Made by a program: the position numbers and the translations under genes
DNA from: Aquatica leii
Taxonomy: Eukaryota > Arthropoda > Insecta > Coleoptera > Lampyridae
Assembly: GCA_035610365.1 (NCBI GenBank)
Contig: CM069437.1
Location: 31,329,507 to 31,393,506, forward strand
Direction of reading: 5' to 3'
DNA: 64,000 nucleotides
Shown: in pieces, positions 11,189 through 22,380 of the stretch
How positions within the stretch are numbered: position 1 is the first letter of the stretch
How the letters are laid out: each line of letters opens with the position of its first letter
Notes under the pieces: generated by a model
Databases searched by the model: none
Seen by the model: the letters and a program-made list of their open reading frames with translations, nothing else
What the model was told of the DNA's origin: nothing

Positions 11189-12593
11189 TGTTACAAGTTT
11201 TTCGGTTTTACGAACCTGCACGGCCAACTCGCAATAATCGGAGAGAGGGGAGGTCCACACTAAATATAGAAAAGATGTTGCAGGGCGCCAGAGCTTCCCA
11301 AAGTAATTCTCTGTCTTGCTCAGGACAGTACGGTATAAACCTTGTAACACTATGTTAAGTTCGTAATTCCTCTACTCAGCTGTTCGAGTAGCCCTAACTG
11401 GTTCGTAGGAAAAAAAATAAGCACACAAAAAAAAGAATTAACAACTTTAATCGCCCTCAGTCTATCAATAACAGTTATCACAGTTGGAATAGTATTAAGT
11501 AATAGTTATTACACCCCACAGCTGGAGTTATTAACGACTAGAAAAATTTACATTAAATAATCATAACAGTATTAACGTTTGAGTTCGGAATAGTCAATTT
11601 AGGGAATTATAGAAACAAGAAAAATTAAAATCTCGATGCCTACAACATCGGCAACCCACCACACATAATTATAAACAACCGAGGTATATATTTTTCTACT
11701 ACATACAATATGCGAAACATTTATTTCATTGAAGTTAAATACCTTAATGGTAGCTACGCGTTATACTTAGTTATTAACGTTAAATTGAAATCCCACAGTT
11801 CGTGAGTAATTGCACGTGACCACGATATGTAAAGTAAATTTAAAGCACTCACCGAACTCCAGTACCCACTTGCCGGAAGAAAAACGTTTTTCTTCTTCAG
11901 TGGCCTGCAATAAAAGGTTAATACGAATCGTGTCACAATCCCCAACTCACAAAGATCGTTTAGCTAAAAACAATTTTATATTAAATAATTCATGAAATAT
12001 ATCTCAAAAGTAAATAAAACGTGTATCGATTACTGTATGTAGTGAGAATCGAAAATAGGTGATTATTAATATGATTAACGTCGTGTCATCCACGTGTAGT
12101 ATAAGTTGGCCCAGAACGCCTTCGAAGACCCCAAAATGCACGGCGTGAAACTGCCTTCTGCTAGCGCTCGAGTCTGGCAACGTGATGCCTTAGGTAGTAA
12201 TAGTTACGATATCCATTTATCGAGAATATAACATTTAGAACAGGAAGGTACGCAAAATGGCTGTCAAAAGGAAAACGAGTTACAAACGAGTTTATATTAA
12301 AAGATGGCTTTAGCTTACCCCGTAACGTCGTAACGAAACTAGGAAATTAAATAATTATAAATGGTTTTCCATTATTTCCCCGATGGTAACGGATATATTA
12401 ATCTTTTTACTAGTTACAGGCCATTTACATATTTCACATGTCACGACTTTCTATCAAATGACATCTAATACGCAAAGCATAGTTAGCGCGTGTCAAAACT
12501 CGAATCTAATTTCACGTCGAAAATCCATAGGCGCACCTAACGAAGATTTCAACCGTAACAACAAAGGCGTACGTAATGAAAATTACCGTAACA
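11189..12593 (-). repeat. 3' LTR of the Ty3/Gypsy element
   Basis: Begins TGTTACAAG and ends CCGTAACA in plus orientation. It differs from the other LTR by only a few short indels (for example a 3-base insertion 'ttt' near 12403, an extra base in an A run near 11409, and 'tttcacatg' against 'tttccatg' near 12430). It contains a perfect palindrome, GAAGAAAAACGTTTTTCTTC, at about 11877-11897, next to 'cagtggcctgcaataaaa'. Related palindromes occur at the same position in the solo LTR at 55721. Confidence 0.95.
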
Positions 12594-12604
12594 GATTCCC
12601 CCCC
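12594..12604 (-). other. Polypurine tract of the Ty3/Gypsy element
   Basis: Immediately inside the 3' LTR the minus strand reads GGGGGGGAATC directly before the LTR TG. A purine tract abutting the 3' LTR primes plus-strand DNA synthesis in all LTR retroelements, and its position confirms the minus orientation. Confidence 0.8.
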
Positions 12605-14551
12605 AGCAAGATAAAAGCGTGGAGCGAGAATAACGAAAACAAAGCTAAAATGAAGACAGAAATTTAGGCATACGCCAAGGACAGAACCCTAAAATCCAAA
12701 ACCAACCCCGAAACACAATAACGCCCAACCCCAGAAGAAACGTAGTCGAAAGATATTTTCTCGGTTTACTAAGCATCACCAACCAGATGTGTCCAAAAGT
12801 CGCATGAAGCGGAATGATACTTCAAAGAACCAGAAACTCAACTAACAGAATAGAAGTATCAACACAGGTACTCGTTGAGAGTCGACAACAGTCGTTACGC
12901 TAAAAAGCCAGAAAGCAACGCAGTCCCATAGACCTTACTGATCAACAATACCAAACAAACCGAGGGAAAAAGAAGAATGATAGGAAAGAAAAGAATACGA
13001 ATCCAACCCCAAATATAAGTCCCCAAAGTTAACTAACCTAAAGAAGTAAAAAAAAAAAATATCTAGATGTTGAAATGGGATACGCGGATTTAGAAGAAAA
13101 GTCAAAAAGAAAAACTAATGCAGTTGTGCTCAACAAGTCGTCAAGAGACGATATGAGATTCTTCCACCAAAAAAACCCACAGATCCTAAAGATCTAAGCA
13201 AAGAAAACCAACGAAGAAATCTCAAGCAAAAAGAAAGATTCTGATTAAAAGTCGACATAAGTCGTACTACCTAAAAGGCAGAGAAAAAAAATCAGTAATC
13301 CCAGAGTCACAATAACAAAGTTACCAAAAGCTAAACACTAAATAAGTGCCAATCCAAAAGCAATCCAAACCGCGAAACCCAAAACAAAACCAAAAGAAAG
13401 AAAGAAAAAGAAGTAAGAACCAATAAAGAATAGAAAACTTCAATTGCTAATTGAACGTAGTGAGTCAGTGCCGGTTGTGTTAGATTGTCACGTTGGAACT
13501 TAAATGCCGAAGAACGGATTAGAATATTCCAAGAGCAAAAGAAACCCAAAGAAGAGAAATATCCTAACGGTGACTAACAACATCAAAAATGCCGACTAAG
13601 CGGAAGTACAGAGTACCAGGAGCGACGTTGCAGTCTATCCCAAGCTTCAATCCAAAAACAACAAAACAAAAACCCACTAAATCCAATACAGCAAGAAAAG
13701 TAACTGAGAAAGAAAAGAAAAAAAGAAACACAGCTGCAGTGAACACTAAAGAAAGAAGTAACTAAAAAGAAAAAAAAAGAAAGTGTTCGACCAACAAACT
13801 AAGATAAAAAAAGACAAGAAAGATAAGACTAGGTATTTCTATGTTCAACTAACCACCCAAGAGGTGAACCATAAGAAGATCAAAAAGAAAAAAGAATTGA
13901 TGTCACATAGAAAGTCCCTAAGCCCAAGAAGAAAAAATAAAAAGTAAGAAAACGAGAAAGGAAGAAAAGAAACAGACGGAGAAAGATAAGACAAGATGTA
14001 AGTGTCTGATTCGTTCTTCTCTCCGTAGAAGGCACGAAAGGGAGTGACCAACCCTTCAATGCCCAACCAACCGCCCAAGATAATAAAAAAAAAAGAAAAA
14101 GAAAGAGAAGAGAAAAGATATCACAGTTAGTCATAGACCAAGAGCGTACCAATTGCTGTCCCAAATTGGAAAGTATACTCCAAGACTTTAATGCCGACGA
14201 GCGGAATAGAAAACTCAAGAAAAGAAAAACCAAATCCAAAAGCAGAAGAGAGAATTCTATCGATGACGTACCAATCCCAAAAAGGCCGACTAAGCGGATA
14301 TGAATATATACAGACGGAAAGGTAGTCTGTCCGGAAGTAAGATGGAGAAGAAAGAAACCAAAACCAAAAGCACTAGAAACTTAAGCAAAGAAAAGAAAAT
14401 CGGTGACAGCAATATGAGAAGAACAATTGGATAGCACCAAGCTACAACCAACAAGATACCGACGACGTATCCAAAGACTCGAACCACCAAAACCAAAAGA
14501 AAAGAACCAAAAGAATAGCAAAGGTCGAAAGTCGAAAGCCCAAAAAGCGAA
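12605..14551 (-). other. Non-coding, strongly purine-rich internal region of the retrotransposon
   Basis: The plus strand is dominated by A and G (runs such as gaaagaaaagaaaaaaag), so the minus-strand transcript is pyrimidine-rich. Several open frames here (for example 14290-14655 and 13880-14239, minus) are Leu/Phe/Ser-rich artefacts of this composition, not membrane proteins. Short motifs recur: CCGACTAAGCGG at 13592 and 14286 with variants at 13507 and 14194, and 'gtcgacaacagtcg'/'gtcgacataagtcg' at about 12882 and 13251, each followed by similar sequence. The region sits where integrase core or env would lie in a complete element, but I see no trace of either. Confidence 0.7.
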
Positions 14552-15892
14552 CTAGCACTTACGACGCTTGCGACGCCGATGAAAGCGAAGAGAACGATTA
14601 GAAGGAGACAACAATGAATAATTAGAAGCGACTGAAGAAGGAGATGCAAACGCAATAACAGCAGCCTTTACATCCGGAAAAATAGTACGATCTTTATGTA
14701 CACGCGTAGACCTTGTAGCGACATCAGTGTTGGAAAGCTTCGTCCTACTTGGCAAAAGGTGACGTGACCTAAAAGGCTTGCTTCGTCGCGAATTCGAACA
14801 AGAACAATAACGTATAAACTCAGCAACCTTAGGTCTCATATGAGGCCAGTAAAAATGACACCGAAGAGCTTCCAAAGTGCTCCTAACACTGAGGTGATCC
14901 CAATTGGATGTAATGTGGTGATCTTGAATAAGTTGCTTGCGCTGGTCCGAAGGTACAACTAACTTCCAAACGCAAGGATCAGAAGAGGAAATGCGTACAC
15001 GTTTACATAAAAGATTTTTCACAACACACCAACGAGAGAAACGACGAGGAGAAGCAGTAATTTTAGATATCATACCTAAATACCAAGGATCAGTAGTAGG
15101 CCTAATAATCCTAGAAACTGAAAAGAAATTAGGAGGGAGAGAAAGAAGAGAACGAACAGTACGTAAAGGCTTATCACCTTGAGAACGACAACGAACACAA
15201 GTATTGGGAGGAGAAGTAGTAAGAGAGCAAGTAGCTGAAGAGACGGAAGTAGAAATCTTATCAGCAAAGACTACAGATGACTTTGGAACTTTGTCACTAA
15301 TCTCTGTGGTAGAGAAGTGGAAAGAATCGCGAGAATGGATGTTAGACTCCAAACGCTTGCCTAAAGATATTAATTCAGCGATAGATTTGATTTCCATCAA
15401 CGCTAACGGAAGTTGATAGAACGGCGTTAGATTTCGACGAATAACCTTGAGCTGCATTTGCTCTGAGACCGGTTCTGCTAACTGAAGGAAGAGATATCGC
15501 ATTGAGGTAACGTAAGTACCAATGGTTTCGTTAGCTCCCATTGTACGACTGCGAATAGTACCCATCAAGCGCTCATCATAATCTAACGGTAAAAACTCAG
15601 ATTTCAACAAAGCAGCAACATCATCCCACGAACGTAACGAACTTCGATTCGTCCTAAAAACAAGAAGGGCTTTGCCAGATAAAACTTCAAAAGCTGAAAG
15701 AAAAAGTTGATGCTGTGAAACACCACGAGACAAACAGAACTCGTCAATACGAATAAGAAATTCTATAAGTAAAGAAGGATCTTCACCCGAAAAAGTAACA
15801 TTCCAATTACCTAAATTCGTTTCGGAATCAGAGTCCGAAGAAGTAAGAAATGGCGGTTCTTCATCTGAAGAATACATAGCTAAAACAAACAA
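14552..15892 (-). CDS. Gag fused to integrase N-terminal zinc domain (Ty3/Gypsy, internally deleted)
   Basis: Open frame of 446 residues. Residues about 28-182 resemble a Ty3/Gypsy capsid: 'FSGEDPSLLIEFLIRIDEF', 'ALLVFRTN' and 'ETIGTYVTSMRYLFLQL' match the Retrotrans_gag pattern. C232-X2-C235 looks like the first half of a nucleocapsid zinc knuckle that breaks off at once. From about residue 268 ('DPWYLGMISKIT') the sequence is the pre-integrase and HHCC region: H325/H326, H333 ('WDHLS') and 'FYWPHMRPKV'. Then come C363 and C365, where the family has CX2C, so the fourth zinc ligand is displaced. No protease, RT, RNase H or DDE core is present, and the C-terminus is a basic tail. The frame stays open across the deletion junction. 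It would make a capsid-like protein if expressed, with the integrase part probably inert. Confidence 0.85.
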   Translation of the reverse strand: MFVLAMYSSDEEPPFLTSSDSDSETNLGNWNVTFSGEDPSLLIEFLIRIDEFCLSRGVSQHQLFLSAFEVLSGKALLVFRTNRSSLRSWDDVAALLKSEFLPLDYDERLMGTIRSRTMGANETIGTYVTSMRYLFLQLAEPVSEQMQLKVIRRNLTPFYQLPLALMEIKSIAELISLGKRLESNIHSRDSFHFSTTEISDKVPKSSVVFADKISTSVSSATCSLTTSPPNTCVRCRSQGDKPLRTVRSLLSLPPNFFSVSRIIRPTTDPWYLGMISKITASPRRFSRWCVVKNLLCKRVRISSSDPCVWKLVVPSDQRKQLIQDHHITSNWDHLSVRSTLEALRCHFYWPHMRPKVAEFIRYCSCSNSRRSKPFRSRHLLPSRTKLSNTDVATRSTRVHKDRTIFPDVKAAVIAFASPSSVASNYSLLSPSNRSLRFHRRRKRRKC

Positions 15893-16259
15893 GTAAACAA
15901 GAAACTAACCAAAGCAGTCAATTTTGACGAAAGTCTGTCACCACGTGTTTGACACGACCTCAAAATAACAGTAAGTACCAGCAGTATTACTACCAAGTAA
16001 GTAATCCAATAAGGAAAAAATCAACTTAATCGACGTAGTCGAGTCAATCCAAAAATCAAAACGAAGGTCCGATTAAAAGAAACGTAAGCAAAGTGCTAAT
16101 CTACAGTCAAACTGCAGCACTAAAGAAAAATAAAAGTAAAAGTTAATGAAGTAACTCAGACGTCCAGTCTAGTAGCAACAACTAAAGAAACAAAGCAAAG
16201 TAAAATCGAACCCACGTAAGACTAAGAAAAGAATCAATAAAGCTAGACGAATTTATGAT

Positions 16260-16557
16260 CGCACACACTAAATCGATAGCAAGTCAACAATATAAACCAC
16301 CTATTCCTGCTAGTAATCCTATACTAATTAGAGAAAAAAATCTAAACAGCAGAAAGAATTATAACGAATGAGAAATTCAAAAAAAAGAATCGAAAAGTCG
16401 GGTTGCCAATTTGTTACACACTAAGTCGAGGGAAATTCAACAGTATAAGTTAATCCTACGCTAATCACAATTAAAGAAAATAGCTAAAAGCAATGTAGTG
16501 AAATGAGAAATTCGAAATGAGATAATCGAGGCCCCAAACAGTTGGGCTCGCCAAATT
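16260..16557 (-). repeat. Tandemly duplicated retrotransposon leader with second PBS-like site
   Basis: Units of roughly 150 bp (about 16262-16415 and 16416-16562) repeat each other. Both carry 'cacactaa.tcga', 'taatccta.....taat', 'aatgagaaattc.aaa', then a 'gggttgcc' or 'gggctcgcc' site followed by 'aaatttgtta'. The inner copy ends 'gttgccaatttgttacac', mimicking the junction between primer-binding site and LTR. The leader therefore contains a second, decayed copy of the LTR edge. Confidence 0.7.
16536..16553 (-). other. Candidate primer-binding site
   Basis: On the minus strand, four bases inside the 5' LTR, the sequence reads TGGCGAGCCCAACTG. Starting with TGG (complement of tRNA CCA 3' end) just downstream of the 5' LTR is diagnostic of a tRNA primer site. 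I do not name the tRNA. Confidence 0.65.
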
Positions 16558-17958
16558 TGTTACAAGTTTTTCGGTTTTACGAACCTGCACGGCCAACTCG
16601 CAATAATCGGAGAGAGGGGAGGTCCACACTAAATATAGAAAAGATGTTGCAGGGCGCCAGAGCTTCCCAAAGTAATTCTCTGTCTTGCTCAGGACAGTAC
16701 GGTATAAACCTTGTAACACTATGTTAAGTTCGTAATTCCTCTACTCAGCTGTTCGAGTAGCCCTAACTGGTTCGTAGGGAAAAAAATAAGCACACAAAAA
16801 AAGAATTAACAACTTTAATCGCCCTCAGTCTATCAATAACAGTTATCACAGTTGGAATAGTATTAAGTAATAGTTATTACACCCCACAGCTGGAGTTATT
16901 AACGACTAGAAAAATTTACATTAAATAATCATAACAGTATTAACGTTTGAGTTCGGAATAGTCAATTTAGGGAATTATAGAAACAAGAAAAATTAAAATC
17001 TCGATGCCTACAACATCGGCAACCCACCACACATAATTATAAACAACCGAGGTATATATTTTTCTACTACATACAATATGCGAAACATTTATTTCATTGA
17101 AGTTAAATACCTTAATGGTAGCTACGCGTTATACTTAGTTATTAACGTTAAATTGAAATCCCACAGTTCGTGAGTAATTGCACGTGACCACGATATGTAA
17201 AGTAAATTTAAAGCACTCACCGAACTCCAGTACCCACTTGCCGGAAGAAAAACGTTTTTCTTCTTCAGTGGCCTGCAATAAAAGGTTAATACGAATCGTG
17301 TCACAATCCCCAACTCACAAAGATCGTTTAGCTAAAAACAATTTTATATTAAATAATTCATGAAATATATCTCAAAAGTAAATAAAACGTGTATCGATTA
17401 CTGTATGTAGTGAGAATCGAAAATAGGTGATTATTAATATGATTAACGTCGTGTCATCCACGTGTAGTATAAGTTGGCCCAGAACGCCTTCGAAGACCCC
17501 AAAATGCACGGCGTGAAACTGCCTTCTGCTAGCGCTCGAGTCTGGCAACGTGATGCCTTAGGTAGTAATAGTTACGATATCCATTTATCGAGAATATAAC
17601 ATTTAGAACAGGAAGGTACGCAAAATGGCTGTCAAAAGGAAAACGAGTTACAAACGAGTTTATATTAAAAGATGGCTTTAGCTTACCCCGTAACGTCGTA
17701 ACGAAACTAGGAAATTAAATAATTATAAATGGTTTTCCATTATTTCCCCGATGGTAACGGATATATTAATCTATACTAGTTACAGGCCATTTACATATTT
17801 CCATGTCACGACTTTCTATCAAATGACATCTAATACGCAAAGCATAGTTAGCGCGTGTCAAAACTCGAATCTAATTTCACGTCGAAAATCCATAGGCGCA
17901 CCTAACGAAGATTTCAACCGTAACAACAAAGGCGTACGTAATGAAAATTACCGTAACA
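16558..17958 (-). repeat. 5' LTR of the Ty3/Gypsy element
   Basis: Direct repeat of 11189-12593, TG...CA, ending at the CATG duplication. Small indels make it 4 bp shorter. It should contain the minus-strand promoter, but I could not place a TATA box with confidence. Confidence 0.95.
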
Positions 17959-17962
17959 CATG

Positions 17963-20900
17963 TAATCATAATAGTTTTTCCTAGACAAATATTTTTATTA
18001 AACTAAAATATTTTTTAATTTTTACGCAATATTAAAGATTTACTTTTCTATTTATATTTGTTGTAACGTAGAAACTAAATAATTAATTTAATGTAATAAC
18101 GTAAATATATTGATAAAAGAAATGATTGGTTTTGTTTTTCTTACATAAATAAATAATAATTAATTAAACTGTGGCCGATACAATGTCAATAACTTAGAAA
18201 ACACAATAAATAAATAACGATATTTATTTAAAATAAAAGTGCTACTTTTAAATAATAATATTTTTACGTGCATTTTAATAGCACAGCAAACATACAAATG
18301 AGAACAAAATATATACAAACAGTAAAAATTACTTTAATAATTTAAGTTATTTAACAAGGTCTTGTGTAAATTGAGCATTTTTTTCCAAGTAGACATTTTT
18401 AAACCCGAGTGAAAGAGAGTTTTAAAAGTTCACGAAAGCAAAAAACTACGAATACAACATTTTATTGAATGAACAGAAACTACAAGGCTCCCAAAGTCTG
18501 AAAATCTCTTAAAAATAGTTTGACGCTTTATGTTGACAAGTAAAAACTGTCAAAGACGGTTTACATTAGCAATAGATAAATTATAATTTATGAGAGTTAA
18601 GAACAATAAATTTATAATTTTTATTTTGTTGTAATTGTTTTTTTTACAAATAAAAATAAATTTTTTTTATAATTAATAAGAAATAAAAATAAAATAAACT
18701 ACATTTTATACACGGTTAACTAAACTAAAAAAAACTATTATAGAAATAGTAAAACTTTTTTTTTCTATTGTCAAACATATTTTACTATTTCTCGAAACTA
18801 TTTCCCATCTTCGTCGCTTTGACATGAATATATCAAATAAAATTTGTTAAACTCTTTCCTGTTGTTAAAACAGTTTTTTTTTCCTTTTTTTTACGTTTTA
18901 AATAAAAACAAACAAACAGTTTGAGACACAATTGTTAACTACCTTTTCTATAGTGAGTCCCGTTGGTAACAACTACGTTACCACGGCTAGCTACACAAAG
19001 AATAAAAAAAAAGAGAAAAATAAGCGCCACTTTTCGTACTAATAACATCCTCAGCTCGGAGACACTAAGGGTACGTTAAAACCCACTAAAGCAAATAAGG
19101 TAAAGCAAAAATGACAATCAAGACCAACGGAACAAGCACATACAATTTGATACCATGTACTATTTCTCATTTTGTTTTAACAAAATTATAATAATTTAAA
19201 GAATTTAATAGCAAGTAGAACAATAATCAACTATTTTGTTATTTGCAGTCGCAGAGCAATTTATAATCGACAAATATAGTTAATAACAAAATCATTAAAA
19301 GAAGTACAAACAAACTGAAGTTTCTTGTAACAAGTAGTAACGTTAACTACTTCTCTTTTTTTTATTGACGAGACGTGCGTAGTATGTAAGCTTACATGTA
19401 CGATCTGATGTGTCTAAATCTGGTCTTGAACACATTTAAACAACTACAAAAACTTAAATGGCACAAAGTCAGCGTACTCAATACAAACTGCGTTACATAA
19501 AGTTCAATATGTTTTAAATTTACGACTGAAAATTAAATTAAATTAGAATAAATAAACGCAGAATTCAAATTGCTTAAGGCTAAATGATTAATTAGAATTG
19601 AGTACAATTAAAAAATATCACTATACAATACGTAAAAAACAATTAGAATAAGACCCAAATCATCTATCGCTATAAATGGATTCTAGTAATAAACCGGAAT
19701 TTACAAGTGTAAACCATTAACTCTAATAATACGCTTTCAGGAAGTTAGATAAGTTGGATAAGTGCTACCGTTTACGGAGAAAATTATGATTTCCGGAGAT
19801 TAATACCACGGGGAAAACCGTATCGAAGCCCCAGCAAACTTGCTAAACAAATTTTAAACGTATTGAAAGAAACATGGCCGGCGCCATTTTAATTACATGC
19901 GAATGCCAATTTAATTAAAAGTTTGTATAATCTAGCTAATATTCCAGGGAGCATACTGACGTTATATGACGACATTGACACGTCTTAATGACGTCTCGTA
20001 CGTAATTCAGACGTTAATAAAACGTAAGGTGCTGTCTGGGATAATGAACAAACCCTCATAAAAGCATAATTGCTAAAAGCGTAATAGAAATAACTGACGA
20101 TAAAATTTAAATAGACATAAGAATTGCTTACAGGTTAGGGGATAACGTCTTAACAAAATCGACCGTTCACTATGACTTAAAGAATGCAAGTGAAAGCAAA
20201 AGTTTGCGATTCCTTCCCGTAAATGTCAAATAAAAACATTTTACATACTGTGGAGTCTGCAAAGAGTAGCGTCAAAAATTTTAATTAAAATTACTACTTT
20301 TCAAAAATGCATGAATAATGATATATAACACAATTTTATCAAAAACAAGGGGATAACAACAATAATTATGGTTTTCTAATTGAGTCTTCATTTTGTTGGC
20401 TCTACTATATTTTTTGTGCGATCTTTTATATGATCTTTTTGAATTAACTTAAATCCGAAATTCGCCAATAGAGATATTTTTTTATGAGCCATTGTATGTT
20501 GTATTTAACAACAAACCTATTTTAGATAGTATCTGGTGTGTTACGTCTTTGGAGCACAAAAAAACGCGTTTTGGAAAAAAGTGAAATTTTTTTGTCGCTC
20601 TGTCAAAAAAAAACTCACGTCTAGCTGTAAATTTTGCTCTAACAATTTGGTTTTTATTTGTTTTAGTGTCAAGATGCAATTCTTATACATTAAATTGCAG
20701 ATTTATTTTTCTTTTATTCACCTTGTTTGTTACTTTTTCTGTTTTAGAAATTTTTCTTACAGCACGTACCTAATTTGTTTGAAAGTTTGCTCTTTTTCCT
20801 TGTTTCAGCATTAATTCTTAATAACAATGTGAAATAGGTTTGACAAATAAAGAAAAAGATTTGACAATAAGAGATATAGTTTGACGTTGACAGCATTGTT

Positions 20901-22084
20901 TAATAGAAATGTGAAATCGTTTTGAGAATCAGTGAAATACATTTGACAAAAAAGCAAAGCCAAAAAAAAATTATTGACAAAGAATACATTTTAGCAACAA
21001 CTTACTTCTTCTAACTTTCTTGATTAATTTTAATTACAAGTAGTTGTAGATATGGAAAGTCGTCTCACTCTCTCTAAAGCAGTGACTATTTTTTTAACCG
21101 CTAAGCAAAAAAAAATCTTCAACGTCTTTATTTTCACTTTTGTAAATAAATACAAACATTAATAGTAAATAAAAAATTAATTGAAATATTGCAGCTGGTG
21201 GAACTTTATCAATTTGTTAACATCAGGATCTAATCAGGTTTACGACAGTCACAAATCGTTAATGTTTGTAATGCGTTTTTTTTTCAGTAATTTTTTTGAC
21301 AATCTTGACTACAGTGCTAAAACTGATTTTTGTAGCCAAAACTCTTGGTATACGCTTATTATGAGTATTTGAGAAAAGGTCTAGAATTCAACTTGGAATA
21401 TTTATGCTGGTATCGTTTTGAGAAGTCAGCATAAAGAATATCCAAATGTTGGGAGTATGTAAGTAATTTTTTTTTGTTATCCACACAGTTGAAGAAATAC
21501 AAAAACTATTTAACTTTTCCATATAATCTTCTGTTTGATCAACACACTTATTCCAACAATATACCAAACTGATAATGTCCTTATTATAAGTTGATGAATT
21601 TAATTTACAAAACAGCTAAAGCACTAATTACAATCGCAAGTAATCTATTTTGACCATTGACTTATTGACTTATCCGTTTGCTTATGCGACCACAGCAACT
21701 TAGCATTATATTAATGCTTTCAACTTAGTTATATATAATTTAGTAAAATATATAAAATATAATAATAAAATATATAAAAAATGTATTTTTTGAATATTTT
21801 TTTCTGTTATAGCAATATTTGATTGCGACTAGATAACCTTGACAAACTTTTTTTTGTCTTGAACACTATCAAAACAACATAAAAACATAATTTAAAGACT
21901 AATATTTTTTTTCTTAATCGACACTAATTTCTGCAACATAGAATATTAACATCATAAATTACATGGTTTTAGTTTTGCAAAATGAGCAAGAACCATTTTT
22001 TCATAGATTATACAAATGTTCTTGACTTCTTCTTCTATTTTTAAAAATATTTGTACACTATTTTGTTAGGTTTTATAGGCTGAG
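17963..22084. other. Long AT-rich stretch, no gene assigned
   Basis: Open frames here are short and compositional. About 18950-19150 and 19700-20230 are less AT-rich, but neither gives a recognisable protein on either strand. Irregular 'tttgaca' repeats occur at about 20840-20980. A small palindromic repeat is listed separately at 19939. Confidence 0.5.
19939..20044. repeat. Short palindromic repeat with ACGT-rich core
   Basis: The left edge 'atattccagggagca' and right edge 'tgctgtctgggataat' are imperfect inverted repeats. The 75 bp between them contain many gacgt/acgtc units (gacgttatatgacg, gacacgtc, atgacgtctcg, cagacgtt). It looks like a tiny MITE or minisatellite, about 106 bp, with no coding content. 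Confidence 0.5.
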
Positions 22085-22370
22085 GTTGAATTAAAGAACA
22101 TGGAAGACTTATTAAGAAACAATTCTTTTATCGTTGCGTAAGAAGTTTTGCGCTGTGTTTATGCCATTCTCACCTTGTGTTACTGCTCACTCCTAAGTAT
22201 CGACATACTCCATTGCAATAGGGCAAAGAACGAGTTCAGCAAAACCACGAACGGTCGTTTTTAGCGACGAATCGCAATTCGGCGTGATTCTCAAGTTTCT
22301 GTGGAAAGACATTTGAACCGCACTTGGGAGCTATGGTATGGTAAGCTATTGCTTACTTTTAATTTTCATC
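22085..22370 (+). pseudogene. Tc1-like transposase fragment, interrupted by a solo LTR
   Basis: Plus-strand frames give 'LTPKYRHT' and 'GKERVQ', then 'FSDESQFGVI' at about 22254-22283, then 'PHLGAMVW'. These match the Tc1-family order around the second catalytic Asp (SDES.F) and the following VMVWG block. In-frame stops break the sequence ('GKD' becomes 'KDI*'). It stops a few bases before the LTR at 22381, and I found no continuation after 23503. Only about 90 of about 340 residues remain. Confidence 0.75.
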
Positions 22371-22380
22371 AGAAGCAACA

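Larger units (their letters stand above)
11189..17958 (-). mobile_element. Non-autonomous Ty3/Gypsy LTR retrotransposon, recent insertion
   Basis: Two direct repeats of 1405 bp (11189-12593) and 1401 bp (16558-17958), both TG...CA, enclose about 4.0 kb. The insertion is flanked by CATG on both sides (11185-11188 and 17959-17962), a 4-bp duplication normal for Ty3/Gypsy integrases. Transcription runs on the minus strand because the gag ORF, primer-binding site and polypurine tract all read that way. The 5' LTR is therefore 16558-17958. The interior holds one ORF (gag joined to an integrase N-terminus), a repeated leader and 2 kb of non-coding purine-rich sequence. Protease, RT, RNase H and integrase core are all missing, so it must have moved with enzymes supplied in trans. 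The near-identical LTRs argue that this was recent. Confidence 0.95.

Noticed and set aside
11754..12667. Small ORFs inside the LTRs (63, 61 and 94 residues, repeated at 17122-17984)
   Set aside because: They lie wholly in LTR sequence duplicated at both ends; LTRs are normally non-coding and the frames overlap on both strands.
13845..14655. Leu/Phe-rich minus-strand frames that look like membrane proteins inside the LTR element
   Set aside because: They arise from the purine-rich plus strand; composition is repetitive, frames overlap each other, and no transmembrane protein family is suggested.
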